A stretch of 64,000 bases of DNA from Riptortus pedestris. Its lineage: Eukaryota; Arthropoda; Insecta; Hemiptera; Alydidae. How positions within the stretch are numbered: position 1 is the first letter of the stretch; every line of letters starts with the position of its first letter. Below, in pieces: positions 1 through 10,499 of the stretch. A model generated the notes under the pieces. The model saw nothing but the letters and a program-made list of their open reading frames with translations. It was not told where the DNA came from and did not search any database. The translations under genes were made by a program, and so were the position numbers. The stretch is taken from contig CM032232.1 in NCBI GenBank assembly GCA_019009955.1, positions 134,753,501 to 134,817,500 of the forward strand, read 5' to 3'.

Positions 1-88
1 TTTGTAAATTATTATTGTGTTACTTTTCTGTTCGGCCCGCCAACAAATTTTAAATTGGCCCTTTGATTAAAAAGATTGCTCACCCCTG
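1..88. mobile_element. End of a hAT-like DNA transposon, cut by the window edge
   Basis: The segment ends in CACCCCTG, the complement of the CAGGGGTG start common in hAT elements, and carries the G+C-rich subterminal stretch (GGCCCGCC, GGCCC) usual next to such ends. The following 8 bases, ctctaaag (89-96), would be the target duplication, but the other end lies outside the window, so this cannot be confirmed. No coding is visible. Confidence 0.6.
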
Positions 89-160
89 CTCTAAAGTATT
101 CCGCAGCCACGCAGGATGCGGTATTGAATACCCAGTTTCAGATCAAAACTATGTAGGTCT

Positions 161-289
161 CTGGCAAGCCACGTGAGTTAAGCTATTGGTCTAGTAAACC
201 TACAGTCGTGGGTTGATTCCCTCTGTGCAATGAGAATTTATTTAGTGACAAATGTATTAAATAAAACCCTTATTCTCACTTTGACTAGA
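161..289 (+). mobile_element. tRNA-derived SINE (family S), degraded copy
   Basis: A B-box-like GGTTGATTCCC (211-221) follows an A-box-like region around 166-180. The tail keeps the family's GAATTTATTTAGTGACA and CTAGAAAA segments. It abuts a family A fragment directly. The body matches the better copies at 59.5 and 14.4 kb. It is a retroposon rather than a functional tRNA gene. Confidence 0.6.
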
Positions 290-352
290 AAAAAAGGCCG
301 TCACGCAGCTGCTGCGTAAACGAAGCAGATTTCCCTCGTGAAGTTTAATAAT
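290..352 (-). mobile_element. Family A (HINE-like) 3' end fragment
   Basis: Reading inward from the 3' end on the minus strand are the GGCCGTCACGCAG hairpin (CGCAG/CTGCG) and the AGCAGATTTCCC subterminal motif. Only the last 60 bases or so of the element are recognisable. Confidence 0.65.
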
Positions 353-659
353 AGATAAATCTACATACTGGTAACATAACATCACCTTGAATATTAAGTG
401 AACAAATACAAACGGTAAAAAGAAATCATTCCCCTCCAGGCGGGAAGCGTCTGAAATGTAAACAAACAGATCTGCCAACCCGACTCTCACCGGAAAGAAA
501 AACAATTACTGAAATATATCTGAATATACCGTTTTAATTTGATTGAAAACTATTTACTATATCTAGTACTGTAATTTATAATGGGTCAGAATAATTTTTA
601 TTTCAATCAATCAAATTTAAGTAGTCCAAAAACGTAAGACGGGGGGGGGGTTACCAGAA

Positions 660-1015
660 AATATTTGCATGCATCTCGTATAATAAATGCCTCTTGAAAA
701 CAATATTTGGTATTTAAGCTTCGAATAATGTAGTTTATTATATAACCGAGTATTGTTTATGTAACATGAGAAGAGGGAGTTTGCTAAAGGCTGAAACTGA
801 AAAATGCAAATATCTCTGTTAATATTCAAGAAAGAGAATAAATGTGTATAACAATATTTATAGTCCATTTAATTTCCAATAAAATTGATTCTATACAATT
901 TTTGGATCCGATGTACAGTAACGGTAATATTTTGAATTTCCGGAAAACCTCCTTCCTAACCCCCCCCTCCCACTTCTCCGATTTCAGCCGTTGCACAACA
1001 ATGACTAAGTTCACT
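660..1015 (-). mobile_element. Family A internal fragment, long subfamily
   Basis: It carries the family's internal landmarks in order: the GAAAACAATATTTGGTATTTAAGC segment, an ATATCTCTGTTAATATTCAAG motif, a GATTCTATACAATTTTTGGATCCGA segment, a run of Cs, and TCCGATTTCAGCCGTT. Both termini are missing. A ten-G run (641-650) lies just upstream. Confidence 0.65.
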
Positions 1016-1351
1016 ATGGGCTGCCATACACAGACAGTCATATTTCAATTACTGTCAACTGAGAGATTCTCTTGCATAAGTTAGAAATGCGGTTGGTCCT
1101 ATTGATTGAAGTATAGAGGCGAGCTGGAAGTATAATCCCAAACTGTGGTCTGTTGCCGTCCTTGAGTTTATAAAATAGCTTAATATAAAATAAATTGAGA
1201 TAAATGGAAGACTATGAGTCGTGACTATAGGTCGGGAGTGTTCATCCCGGCCTGCGGTCTGGCCACCTATGGCTTCGAGAGATACACTCTACTATCCTCT
1301 ATCGACTAAATATTGAATTATGGCTTCCTTCGACACATAATACCATACTCT

Positions 1352-1617
1352 TGTGGTTGGGACAGAACAAAAACTATATATCTATGGCCTAAATTAAAAA
1401 CAGTCCTAATTGAGCAAAGAGCAGAAATATTGGAACCCATCAGACTTGCCAAGGAGATGATAAATGCCACCTGAGGAGGAGCTGAGGAACGAATTACGCT
1501 CAGGCTCAAGTTATTCAATGACTGGGACGACTTGCTGAAGTTGGGCAATCCGCGTAGAATGGTCGACAATGGTATTCAGAGGCTCAGGTCCTTTGAGGAC
1601 TGTAACGTCGGTAATTA
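1352..1617 (+). pseudogene. Codon-like block with one internal stop, unidentified
   Basis: One plus-strand frame reads 88 codons with a single TGA near the middle and ends at TAA. The residue mix is protein-like, for example TIYLWPKLKTVLIEQR and LRLKLFNDWDDLLKLG, unlike the low-complexity translations around it. I do not recognise the family. A decayed retroelement is the most likely source, but chance cannot be excluded. Confidence 0.25.
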
Positions 1618-1717
1618 AATTAATTCTTATACAAAACGTTGCAATACGATGGAAATATTTAATTAAAGTTAACGATATAGTATGTTTGCTGATGACCGCT
1701 GTTGGAACTGTCCTCGT

Positions 1718-1852
1718 TAGCCGATTTCCCTTAGGATAAATCAGCTATCGAGGTTGTCCTCATGACGCGATTTTTGAAAAATTTTCTCAAATGTCCATCG
1801 TTCCTACCCAGGAGACAACGAAAATGAGGTCCAGTCAAAATTATATATACGA

Positions 1853-1906
<54 letters not shown>

Positions 1907-2325
1907 CGCTTTAGCAGTCGCAATTTTTGTTTGATCGTCACCAAACTCCATATTTAATCGCTTTATGTAAAACGAAAGTACAAATACGTTAATGGCTGAA
2001 ATTGGACCAGTGGGAAGGGGGTTTAGATGGGGAATTTCAAAATATTTCCGTAACTATACGTCGGATCGAAAAATTGTATAGAGCCAATCGTATTGAAAAT
2101 TAAACGACATATAAATATTGTTCTATTCATATTTTCTGTATCATGAATATTAACCGAGATATTTGAATTTTATAGTTTTCCGTTTTCAGTAATCCTCCTG
2201 CTCATGTTATATTAATAATAAGCAATTATATCATGAACCACTTCCTTACAAGGTTAACTAAGGAATATTGTTTTCATCGAATTTTTACTTTGTGACATAT
2301 TTGCAAATACGCTCTGTTGAACCAT
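1718..2325 (+). mobile_element. Family A copy, long subfamily, 3' end missing
   Basis: It starts with a mutated 5' motif (TTAGCCGATTTCCCTTAGG), runs through the conserved CATGACGCGATTTTTGAAAA and CCCAGGAGACAACGAAAATG segments, then a (TA)n run (1852-1902), the GTCGCAATTTTTGTTTGATCG segment and the ACCGAGATATTTG motif. It fades near 2325 before the subterminal GGGAAATCTGC and terminal hairpin. Confidence 0.8.
1852..1902. repeat. (TA)n microsatellite at the core of family A
   Basis: About 25 TA units with one interruption near the left edge. It sits at the position where most family A copies in this window carry a dinucleotide run. Confidence 0.95.
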
Positions 2326-3896
2326 ACCCTCCCTTCTTTTGTTCTTGGATTACTAAAATTTAAATAATTGAGATTAAAATTATTCTGATTCATAAATTAA
2401 TTGTTTGTCTTTCCGCTATATCTATCTATTCAGCGCTACAAGGTTGGCTGGCCTGTTTGATTACAATTCAGACGCTTTCCGTTGGAGAGATTATTAACTT
2501 GTATTGTAAATTGACTGACAGATTTCTTATTACCGTTTGTATTTATTTACTTAATATCCGCGGTGGTCTTATCAGTATGTATATTTATCTATTGTAAACC
2601 TTAGAACGTTGAAACCGGCTTGATTCCTGCGTCATGGACTTTAATTGTGTGTGGTTCTCGGCCACGTAGGTCGAAATCAGACTATAGAATCCTCAGTAGT
2701 AAAATCAGTCTGTTGGATTCTGCAGCCTGATTTCGTTGCAGTGTCACGTCTTACTCTCTTTCCCAAATTATTTGTTTTATCATTTGGACTTAATTATAAT
2801 TTTCAAACTTAAACAGTCTGCCTTGATGTTGGTAATAAATATTTCCCGAAACATTGGTAAACTATTAGTTTCTACTACAACCCACGTGACCGACAATCAC
2901 ATACATCAAGGATTGTTTTAACGTCAACTTGGCCATAAAATCTAATCAAACTACCTCCCGTTAGTTACTTCCACCAAAGTAATACGCCATTTATTAAAGC
3001 CAATGCACTATTCAATTCCAATAAAAATGATCAACACTTTATGACCCATAATATTCCTGGTTTGACATTGGGAGATAATAGTCTAAAAATATAGTATTTC
3101 ACTCATTTTGATAACTCATAAACTAAATCCGAAATTGAAAAAAATAAATAAAATTCAAAAAACATAAATTGAAGGGAATAGAAATATTAATTGAATGCCA
3201 TTTTTGTTTAAGTGGGGGCAAAATATAAAAATATGAAATTCTGGCCAGAGTACTCTATGACAGCAACATGTACATACAAATTTCATTTTGTAGTTTTGAC
3301 TACAAGTTGAGATATAATCAAGGTAAATGTGGTTTAAAAAACGCTCTCTAGAAGGCGTAGATAAACTGTAATTGTGAAGTATTCAAGTTTATAATTACAC
3401 ACATTTTCAACAAAAGGTAAGCTAAACGGTAGTTTAAACATAGAAAAACCATTATAAATGAAGTTATTCAAATATTATTAACAAAATTTAAGATTTTGTG
3501 AATATTAAGCAGTAGTGAGAAATAATCATATCAGGCTCTATCAGTTTAGCCTATTTGGCAAAAAGGTATTAACATTTTTTATTCAATAAAAATATATTAA
3601 ATAAGTATTAAAATAGAAACAAATATTACAGTATTCTTTACTTAATACCAGTAAATAATTAAAGTTGTTGTTGCATATGAAGCCGAGGTATTTCTGCACA
3701 TAATTTGGAGTGGGAACGTCCAGATCCTATTACACTAGTCAGTTCCACTAGTGTTAACTTTTTTAAAATTTTCTGAAAGGGAACCCATGGAAAATTCTTT
3801 TCTGATTCCGATTCTACGTGTCTTGAAATTGTACATTCCCTGGGTTTAATATTTGCGAAACGATAAACCTAATTAACGATTCATTTATTAATGTTA
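2326..3896. other. Unrecognised A+T-rich DNA
   Basis: I see no gene, RNA or known repeat here. All frames are broken by frequent stops; the longest open stretch (61 codons near 2736) is low in sequence complexity. Parts resemble 3' UTR-like AT-rich sequence but nothing supports a call. Confidence 0.5.
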
Positions 3897-4053
3897 TGAT
3901 ATTTATTAAAGCCCACTTTTTGCTACTATTGCTAATTGAGACGGGCTATCTACAGGTTACCACCATTTCCTAGCCAGGATGGGACAAAGGATTTTATTTA
4001 ATGAGTTCGCCTCTAAATCAATTCCTATTGCTCAGGCGGAAATCAAACTCGCT
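3897..4053 (-). mobile_element. tRNA-derived SINE (family S), 5'-truncated
   Basis: It shows the family's conserved tail and body in reverse: TATTTATTAAAGCCCACTTTT, GCTAATTGAGACGGG, TCTACAGGTTACCACC, CTAGCCAGGATGGGAC and TTCCTATTGCTCAGGCGG. The tRNA-like head with the B box is mostly lost at about 4053. Confidence 0.75.
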
Positions 4054-4690
4054 GCATATTGTCTTGCTACTAAAAATAAACTATTGAAGCTCCACATATA
4101 GGAATTTTCCACAAGACTATATTATATAATCGCAAAAAGCTGCTAACATGAATACCCAGAAAATTCCCCGATAGCCTTAAAAATAGACCTTTACTAGTTG
4201 GATTTATCCCTGGGTAAAAAGATTTCCAACAGAAGAGGGATTACATCCGACCATAATAATAGTAATGTCATATCAAATAACGTAGTTTAAGAGGCAAAAA
4301 GGCGCAGTAACATATTACCGCTATAACCATTCTCCCTTCATGGATTATAAAGCGTATACATTCTTTATTGGGATAAAACGGTACTCGCGGGCCTTAAGGA
4401 AACACATAATAGACCGAATATTATCGCTGCAGAGAAAAACACTTTGAAGCCTTACACAATATCCTGTGCTGGCAGTTTCTTAACCACAATCTTCGGCAGG
4501 AGATGTGTTCACAATTGTGCTCTGGCATTGCTTCCATTTGGAGAAACTAATCATTGGACTTAAGCAATGGTAGTGTAATATCTTTTAACACCCTCTAATA
4601 ATGGACCCATTTCAGCCATTAACGAATATGAGCATTAGAGTTGAATTAAGTGGTTAAATATAGAGTATGTTATAGATAAAGTAAACATTT
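4054..4690. other. Unrecognised DNA
   Basis: No gene or repeat with a partner elsewhere in the window was found here. Frames are short. Confidence 0.4.
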
Positions 4691-4941
4691 TCGAGTCAAG
4701 ACCTGAAAACCTTAATTGATGATGTAATTAAACTATGTATTTGCATTTATTCTACAGTAAAAATTCAATGAAGGTAATACTTGGAACTTAAGCCTCGAAT
4801 AAAGTGACTCATGATGTATCAGCTTATTGTTAATATGACATGATTTGGAGTGGGGGTTTACTGAAGGATGAAACTAAAAAATGCTAAACACCACTGTTAA
4901 TAATCAACGTAGTGAAACAACATATAAAAACATCATTTTTA

Positions 4942-5569
4942 TGTAATCGTTGAATAATGGTAACATTACTAAACTGAAATGAGTGAAGAAAGTGAAACAT
5001 TTTGCAATAGAGTGAAGAAAGTAATCACTTTCTTCACAAGTGAAGAAAGTGAATTGCCTTCTTAATTAGTAATAAGTATAAATTAAAAAATAATTTGAAG
5101 TTGGAAATTAAATGCTTTTAAATGTTTCTTAACATTGTAAGAATTTAATTTAACAAAATAAATTGAAATGTGAATGAATTATTGGTGGAAATAATCCATA
5201 TATTTTAAAATTTAAATATAATAATAATTACCTTCCTTGTTTATAACCTGCACTTGTTTATAACTGCACTACTTCACAATCATCACTAGTTGTTTTATAA
5301 CTATGATTATAACCTTTCACAACCATGCTTATAACCTACCAACAACATACCATAATCTTCACAACATCCTAATTTTGTTCATATTCTGGTTAGATCTGAT
5401 CATGTATTACACGATTACAGAAAAAATTTAATATTACACTCGTGACGAAAGTAGAATTTACAACTCTCGTGAAATTACCACACTCGCTTCGCTCGTGTGG
5501 GTTATAAACGTTTCACTCGAGTTGTAAAATGATCTACTTTCGTCACTTGTATAATAAATAACTATTATT
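4942..5569 (+). mobile_element. Family F hairpin-ended element, copy 1
   Basis: It is 628 bp and begins TGTAATCGTTGAATAATG. The 5' part has several GTGAAGAAAGTGA repeats including a perfect 11-bp stem (5012-5037). The middle has the repeated phrases TTATAACCT and CACAACATCC. The last 115 bp (5436-5551) form one long imperfect hairpin around CGCTTCGC. No open frame is visible, so it is non-autonomous. It matches the copy at 14909 in the same orientation and the copy at 9247 in reverse. Confidence 0.75.
5436..5551. repeat. Long terminal hairpin of family F copy 1
   Basis: The arms pair over about 50 bp each: ACGAAAGTAGAATTTACAAC against GTTGTAAAATGATCTACTTT, TCGTGAAATTACCACAC against GTGTGGG-TAAACGTTTCAC, closing on CGCTTCGC. 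Mismatches and small bulges are present; an extra TTA lies in the right arm here but not in the other copies. Confidence 0.85.
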
Positions 5570-5769
5570 GAACATTCAATGTTCAACAGCATTGGTTCTA
5601 TACATTTTTTTCATTCGATATGTAATAACGGAGAAATTTTGACTTTTAGAAAATTCCCTCCTCTAACCCCCCCCCCCCGCCATCAAGGCCGATTTCGTGA
5701 TAAACGAACTTGACCTCCCCTTTTTACATAAAGGTATTAAATATCGAGTTTGATAACGATCGATATATA

Positions 5770-5972
5770 TTTAATTCATATTTTATGAGGGGTCACCACT
5801 GAAAACACATTTTTTCGGTGCAAACTTTATTGAAACAGCCCTACATGTTTCGTGGCTTACTAGCCACATCTTCAGGGGCTATCCATTTCTGAAGTGCTCG
5901 TTTCCCTCTTACATTCGTTGTGACTGTCCTCACTGAGGAGGTAGTTGGTACTCCTATGAGTATCAACTAATA
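5770..5972. other. Short palindrome-bearing insert between family A parts
   Basis: It holds GTGGCTTACTAGCCAC (6-bp stem) followed by ATCTTCAGGGGC, then an 8-of-9-bp stem TTGGTACTC/GAGTATCAA at 5945-5966 just before the AC repeat. The CATCTTCAG phrase also occurs in the 48-kb array unit. I cannot name the family. Confidence 0.4.

Positions 5973-5973
<1 letters not shown>

Positions 5974-6025
<52 letters not shown>
5974..6025. repeat. (AC)n microsatellite
   Basis: About 26 uninterrupted AC units, at the central microsatellite position of the surrounding family A copy. Confidence 0.95.
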
Positions 6026-6026
<1 letters not shown>

Positions 6027-6035
6027 CTACATATA

Positions 6036-6162
6036 TAATTTTGGACGGGCCTCAATTTCGTTATCTCCTGGGTAGGATAAATGGGCAGTTGAGAAAATTT
6101 TTCGAAAATCGTGTTATGAGTACAACCTCAATTACTGATTTCCCTTAGGTGAAAATTGCTAA
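6036..6162 (-). mobile_element. Family A 5' terminal segment
   Basis: Reads ATAATTTTGGACGGGCCTCA, TCTCCTGGGTAGGAT, TTTTTCGAAAATCG and GAGTACAACCTCAATTACTGA up to a worn terminal motif (TTTCCCTTAGGTGAAAATTGC). It is probably the end of the copy that begins near 4695. Confidence 0.7.
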
Positions 6163-6236
6163 AATATCTTATTTTATTCAAAACTTTTTTTTATATATAT
6201 TTTTCTATTCTGGAGTTACTTTAAATAGGGTATATA

Positions 6237-6369
6237 TGGTGAGATTTACAACGTTACATTACTAGTGTGTCATACCGGCTCGTGGGAAATCTGCTTTACG
6301 CAGCACCTCCTCTAGGCACGATTACAACATTTAAATCAATCAAATCCCAACAATAGCTTTACACAAATC

Positions 6370-6412
<43 letters not shown>

Positions 6413-6660
6413 GTATATTACTGAGTAAGTATAAGGAAATATTGAAGTCTCTAGAAAGTACAATCTTATTGCTGGCGTCAAAGATAACACACATGCATGC
6501 ATCTCATATAAGTCATAAGTAATAGTTCGCTGAAAACCATATTTGATATTTGTATAATTTAGGAATAAGGCGTTTCATGATCTGTTAGCTTATTGTTAAT
6601 TGTGGGCGAGTGTTTAATAAAGACTGAAAGCTAATGAATGTAAATATAAGGTTCGAGTAA
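6237..6660. mobile_element. Two family A scraps around a (TA)n run
   Basis: 6237-6322 is a plus-strand 3' end with GTGGGAAATCTGCTTTACGCAGC and a decayed hairpin. 6370-6409 is (TA)n. 6490-6660 is a minus-strand long-subfamily internal piece (GCATGCATCTCATATAAGTC, TAGCTTATTGTTAATTGTGG). Orientation differs, so these are at least two insertions. Confidence 0.6.
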
Positions 6661-7475
6661 GAGAACATTAAAGAATCGTTGGGAAAATATGACTTATTTA
6701 ACTTCAAGTAACTAATCTAAAAAAAAGTATTGTACACAGAATTATACCCCACAGACGCCAGGATGATTAGATCGATACATGTAACAATCCTCATGGAAAT
6801 ATCCCAACAGAGTGAGAAATAGCTTTAGCCACATAAAGGATAAATTCAAATCAACAGGTACCAAATGTAATGTATACAAAATAAACTGTATGGACTTAAA
6901 AGAAAATTATATATAGGAGTCATCGCTATTACTCAAAAAAAGAATCGGGCATCTCGTGATAACCGTTGATAATAAGAACAATAAAACGTCTACAGCCGAC
7001 AACGCGATTAAATACACCCATAACTTTAATTTTGAACGTAAGTATAATGGAAAACGAAAGAAATATAAGCAAGAGGAGCAGGAGGATAAAAGAGAATATG
7101 CAAATCACGAAAAATAGAAAAAATGGTGGCCAATAGGAAAACAGACATTAAACATGCGAATCATGTACATTTAAATTTATTAGAAACATTAAAGTGATGG
7201 TTGCTCAATTATGAATTTTGGACTAACAATTTAGACTATACTCATTACAGATAATCGATTTTTTTTTATTCGTGACGTATCGATTTAAATCAGCTGATTT
7301 GACCCGCCATAATTTCTAAGCTATTCTCTTCCTGGCTAGTGGAAGGTCCTATATAACGATGCAGTTAGTTTTCTTAACTTTTGAATGAGATTTTCTCCTG
7401 ATGAGGCGTCATGTGGAAGCGAATGGAAAAATAAAAATGCTTTTAGTTAGGTAATTTATAGAGTCGAATGCTTGT
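6661..7475. other. Unrecognised DNA
   Basis: A+T-rich with no supported gene or repeat. A short CCTGATGAGGCGTCATGTGG segment near 7397 resembles the phrase next to other stem-loop repeats here, which is too little to call. Confidence 0.4.
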
Positions 7476-7479
7476 GGTT

Positions 7480-7513
7480 GGCCCCTTTAGCGACCACTAG
7501 AGCGTTATCTGAC

Positions 7514-7578
<65 letters not shown>

Positions 7579-7596
7579 GTGTGTGTGTGTGTGTGT
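7480..7596 (-). mobile_element. Family A core scrap with (TA)n-(TG)n
   Basis: GCGACCACTAGAGCGTTATC is the worn central hairpin of family A; it is followed by about 28 TA units (7519-7574) and then about 10 TG units (7575-7596), a compound microsatellite. Confidence 0.65.
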
Positions 7597-7789
7597 TTTA
7601 TAATTTTATAGTAACCTTACCAGAAGGGATTTTAATCCTAGAATTACACACGCTTCATATAAAGTATTAATATGTGTTAATTAACATATACAATTCACTA
7701 ATACTATTGTCATGTAATACTTACAAAAACTATTGTCATAATAAACTAATACCTAACAAAACATAAGTTAAACGACGCTGCAATGACAT

Positions 7790-8012
7790 TTTTTTTTATT
7801 TTTTATAATAATTCAACATTTATGCTTGTAACAAAGTCAATAAAATCACTAAACACTTCTCAACGAGTGAGTTGATGCAGCTCAAGTTGCCATCTCATAT
7901 TTAGCCCCATAGCTCTTCGGATGATTGGGCTCCTGATATGCTCTAGACGAGAGCAGTCAAATAGGTGTTCCACTATCTGTGATGAGGCATTATCGCAACG
8001 GCAGGCATCCTC
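7790..8012 (-). pseudogene. LINE 3' end: C-terminal zinc-knuckle of a reverse-transcriptase polyprotein
   Basis: The minus strand reads 50 codons open from 8012 to a stop at 7860. The start EDACRCDNASSQIVEHLFDC has the CxC...EHLxxC spacing of the cysteine-histidine motif at the extreme C terminus of many Jockey/CR1-type LINE ORF2 proteins. It is followed by RSPIIRRAMGLNMRWQLEL and a natural-looking stop. Downstream (7790-7860) is a short 3' tail with AATAAAATC-type signals and an A-rich end, as expected for the LINE 3' terminus. The reverse transcriptase itself is absent: this is a 5'-truncated dead copy. The clade is inferred from the motif only. Confidence 0.65.
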
Positions 8013-8034
8013 TTCCAAAATGTGTGGTTATTTT

Positions 8035-8325
8035 GACCGGACATCATTTTCAGCATCTCCTAGGTAGAATCGGTGGACGACTGAAGAAACGTTTCGAAAA
8101 TCGCGTCATGAGCACAGTTCCTGCTTTGCCCTGAGAGAAATGTCTTGTAAATGCGTAGGACAACAATTGTAAAGTATTGCACTTTTAACAGGATTGGTTA
8201 TATGTATTTTTTCGACCCAACTGATAATAAAGGAGGTAATAAATAATTTCTAATTCTTATTTTACGCCTTTCCCTAAACTCCAACTCCTCCTGTTCGATT
8301 GTAATTGTTAACGAAAGCAACCTTT
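8035..8325 (-). mobile_element. Family A fragments abutting the LINE tail
   Basis: 8035-8145 keeps the 5' segment (GACCGGACATCATTTTCAGC, GTGGACGACTGAAGAA, AAATCGCGTCATGAGCACAG). 8175-8325 keeps an internal piece (AACAGGATTGGTTATATG, CCTCCTGTTCGATTG). The microsatellite core is missing and the order is rearranged. Confidence 0.6.
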
Positions 8326-9246
8326 GGTTGTTACATAAAATGGTGAACTATATCTAGAGTCCTTAATATTTTGAAGTAGTTATCTTGAATGAGTTCAGTG
8401 TCAGCAGGCCTAGGAAATACATCTTTCTTTCGAGATGGAAGTATATATTTCTTCGTAAAAGCCCCTCACCACATAAATCAGTCAAAGAATTATATTGTAG
8501 GACTATAGGACATCCGTCCCGTTTGGTTCAACATTCGCAACAGGATAAAATAAGTTATTAAACTGATCAAGGTCCTGATAATTAATATCATTGACATTTA
8601 CATTTTAATTATATTTTAAAGAAATGTTCTTTGTGTAAAACATACTCAACGGTAAAAGGGAATTAAAGGCAAGGTCTAAAAGTAAGTAGATATAATCTAT
8701 ACTCTCGTGAGGTTATATTTCAGATTGTTATATTAAAGGTTAAGCCTTGTTTTATGTTAAAAGAACTAATGTAATGTGCATTATTTGCATGAAATGTAGA
8801 GAAAAAAGGAAAGAAAATAACTGTAGTGTGCCCTGATACGATTTTGCATTTAAACGTGTCTAAACGTTATCTAGGAGTTTTATTCAACTTCCACGGCTAT
8901 TAATCCGTTGATGCAATCATAATTTTCACTTGGCAGTTTCATTCTTAATTGATTAAATGGATAAAATTAAATTCAGTTACTTTTAATTAAAGTTCGCCTT
9001 AATTCATGGCAATCTGTAACTGTTTGTGTAATTGCTCGGGGTCTAGATGCAGCTAGTAGTGAGTAGTGTGTCACTCTCTTTAAAACTGTGAAAAACTACA
9101 ATGTACTTATCGTTTCTATTACAGTCTTCACTAATTGAACTATGCAACATTAAACTAATCTTGATCTTCAAAGGAAGAATTCAAATAGGCTTTAATATGT
9201 TCAAAAATAAGTAAACATAATAAAAATGAATTTTGGATAGAATTTT
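8326..9246. other. Unrecognised DNA
   Basis: No coding, RNA or repeat signal that I can support. Confidence 0.4.
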
Positions 9247-9808
9247 GATCATTTTACAACTCGAGTGAAACGTTTACCCACACGAGCGAAGCGAGTGTGG
9301 TAATTTCACGAGGATTGTAAATTCTACTTTCTTCACGAGTGTAATATTAAATTTTTTCTGTAATCGTGTAATACATGATCAGATCTAACTAGAATATGAA
9401 CAAAATTAGGATGTTGTGAAGATTATGGTATGTTGTTGGTAGGTTATAAGCATGGTTGTGAAAGGTTATAAGCATAGTTATAAAACATCTAGTGATGATT
9501 GTGAAGTAGTGCGGTTATAAACAAGTACAGGTTATAAACAAGGAAGGTAATTATTATTATATTTAAATTTTAAAATATATTGATTATTTCCACCAATAAT
9601 TCATTCACATTTCAATTTATTTTGTTAAAATAAATTCTTACAATGTTAAGAAACATTTAAAAGCATTTAATTTCCAACTTCAAATTATTTTTTAATTTAT
9701 ACTTATTACTAATTAAGAAGGCAATTCACTTTCTTCACTCTATTGCAAAATGTTTCACTTTCTTCACTCATTTCAGTTTAGTAATGTTACCATTATTCAA
9801 CGATTACA
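9247..9808 (-). mobile_element. Family F hairpin-ended element, copy 2 (inverted, end-truncated)
   Basis: It is the reverse complement of the copies at 4942 and 14909 along nearly its whole length. It lacks the last 40 bp or so of the terminal hairpin: the match stops at the base of the inner stem (GATCATTTTACAACTCGAGTG). The other end is CGATTACAG, preceded by the same A-run that occurs internally in the family. Copies 1 and 2 therefore form an inverted pair about 3.7 kb apart. Confidence 0.75.
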
Positions 9809-9884
9809 GAAAAAAAGTATATTTGGTTCTTCTGCTTGGAATACGACATTTCATGATATATTCTCTTATAAGTAGAAAGTGTGC

Positions 9885-10345
9885 GTGTGCGTTCGTGCGT
9901 GCATGTGTGTGTGTGTATGTGTTTACATATATATATGTATATATATATATTTATATATATGTTACCGCTCTATGGTATGCTATGCGGTCGCAAATTTTGT
10001 TTAATCGTACGATATATAAGTGTTTTCGTAAAAAGAAAGATCAAGTTCGTTAACGGCTGAAATTGGACCGTTGTACATCTCGTACAATTGTATAGAACCA
10101 ATCTTATTGCAAATGTAATGTTCTATAAATGTAGTTATGTGCATTTCTTCATTATCTTTCATATTAACCGAGATATTTGCGTTTTTTTTTAGTTTTCAGC
10201 CACCAGTAAACCCCCACTCCTACTCATGTCAAATCAACGATAAGCTATTATATTATGAAGCACTTTATTTGAAGCCTAAATAACGCATATTGTTCTCACT
10301 CATTGAACTTTTACGTCTTGAGATAAATGCAAATACGTAACCCAA
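9885..10345 (+). mobile_element. Family A copy, long subfamily, missing both ends
   Basis: A TG/TA-rich run (9885-9960) takes the microsatellite position, followed by GTTACCGCTCTATGG, AAAGATCAAGTTCGTTAACG, CCAATCTTATTGCAAATG, ATTAACCGAGATATTTGCG and the long-subfamily CCACTCCTACTCATGTC segment. Confidence 0.75.
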
Positions 10346-10384
10346 GTTGGAACTCTGCTTGGTTAACGCAACCCCTACATGACG

Positions 10385-10480
10385 TACTTTTTTTTTTTAA
10401 GTGTGATGATTAAAAGTGGGAGATTACTGAAGGCTGAAAACTAAAAAATGTCAATATCTCGGCTAATGTGACAGATGCAT
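10385..10480 (-). mobile_element. Family A scrap
   Basis: Contains GTGGGAGATTACTGAAGGC and ATATCTCGGCTAATGTGACA in the orientation opposite to the copy just upstream. Confidence 0.55.
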
Positions 10481-10499
10481 ATGAAACATTTATAGAATA

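Larger units (their letters stand above)
4695..5765 (-). mobile_element. Family A copy split by a family F insertion
   Basis: Left part (4695-4930) carries the ATTGTTAATATGACATGA, GTGGGGGTTTACTGAAGG and CTGTTAATAATCAACG segments. The right part (5600-5765) resumes with GGTTCTATACATTTTTTTC, a C-run and ACGAACTTGACC. The intervening 4942-5569 is a family F element, so family F jumped into an existing family A copy. A probable continuation of the same element follows the AC repeat at 6036-6162. Confidence 0.7.

Noticed and set aside
5970..6025. Z-DNA-forming (AC)n as a regulatory element
   Set aside because: Length alone does not support function; it is the routine core repeat of a family A copy.
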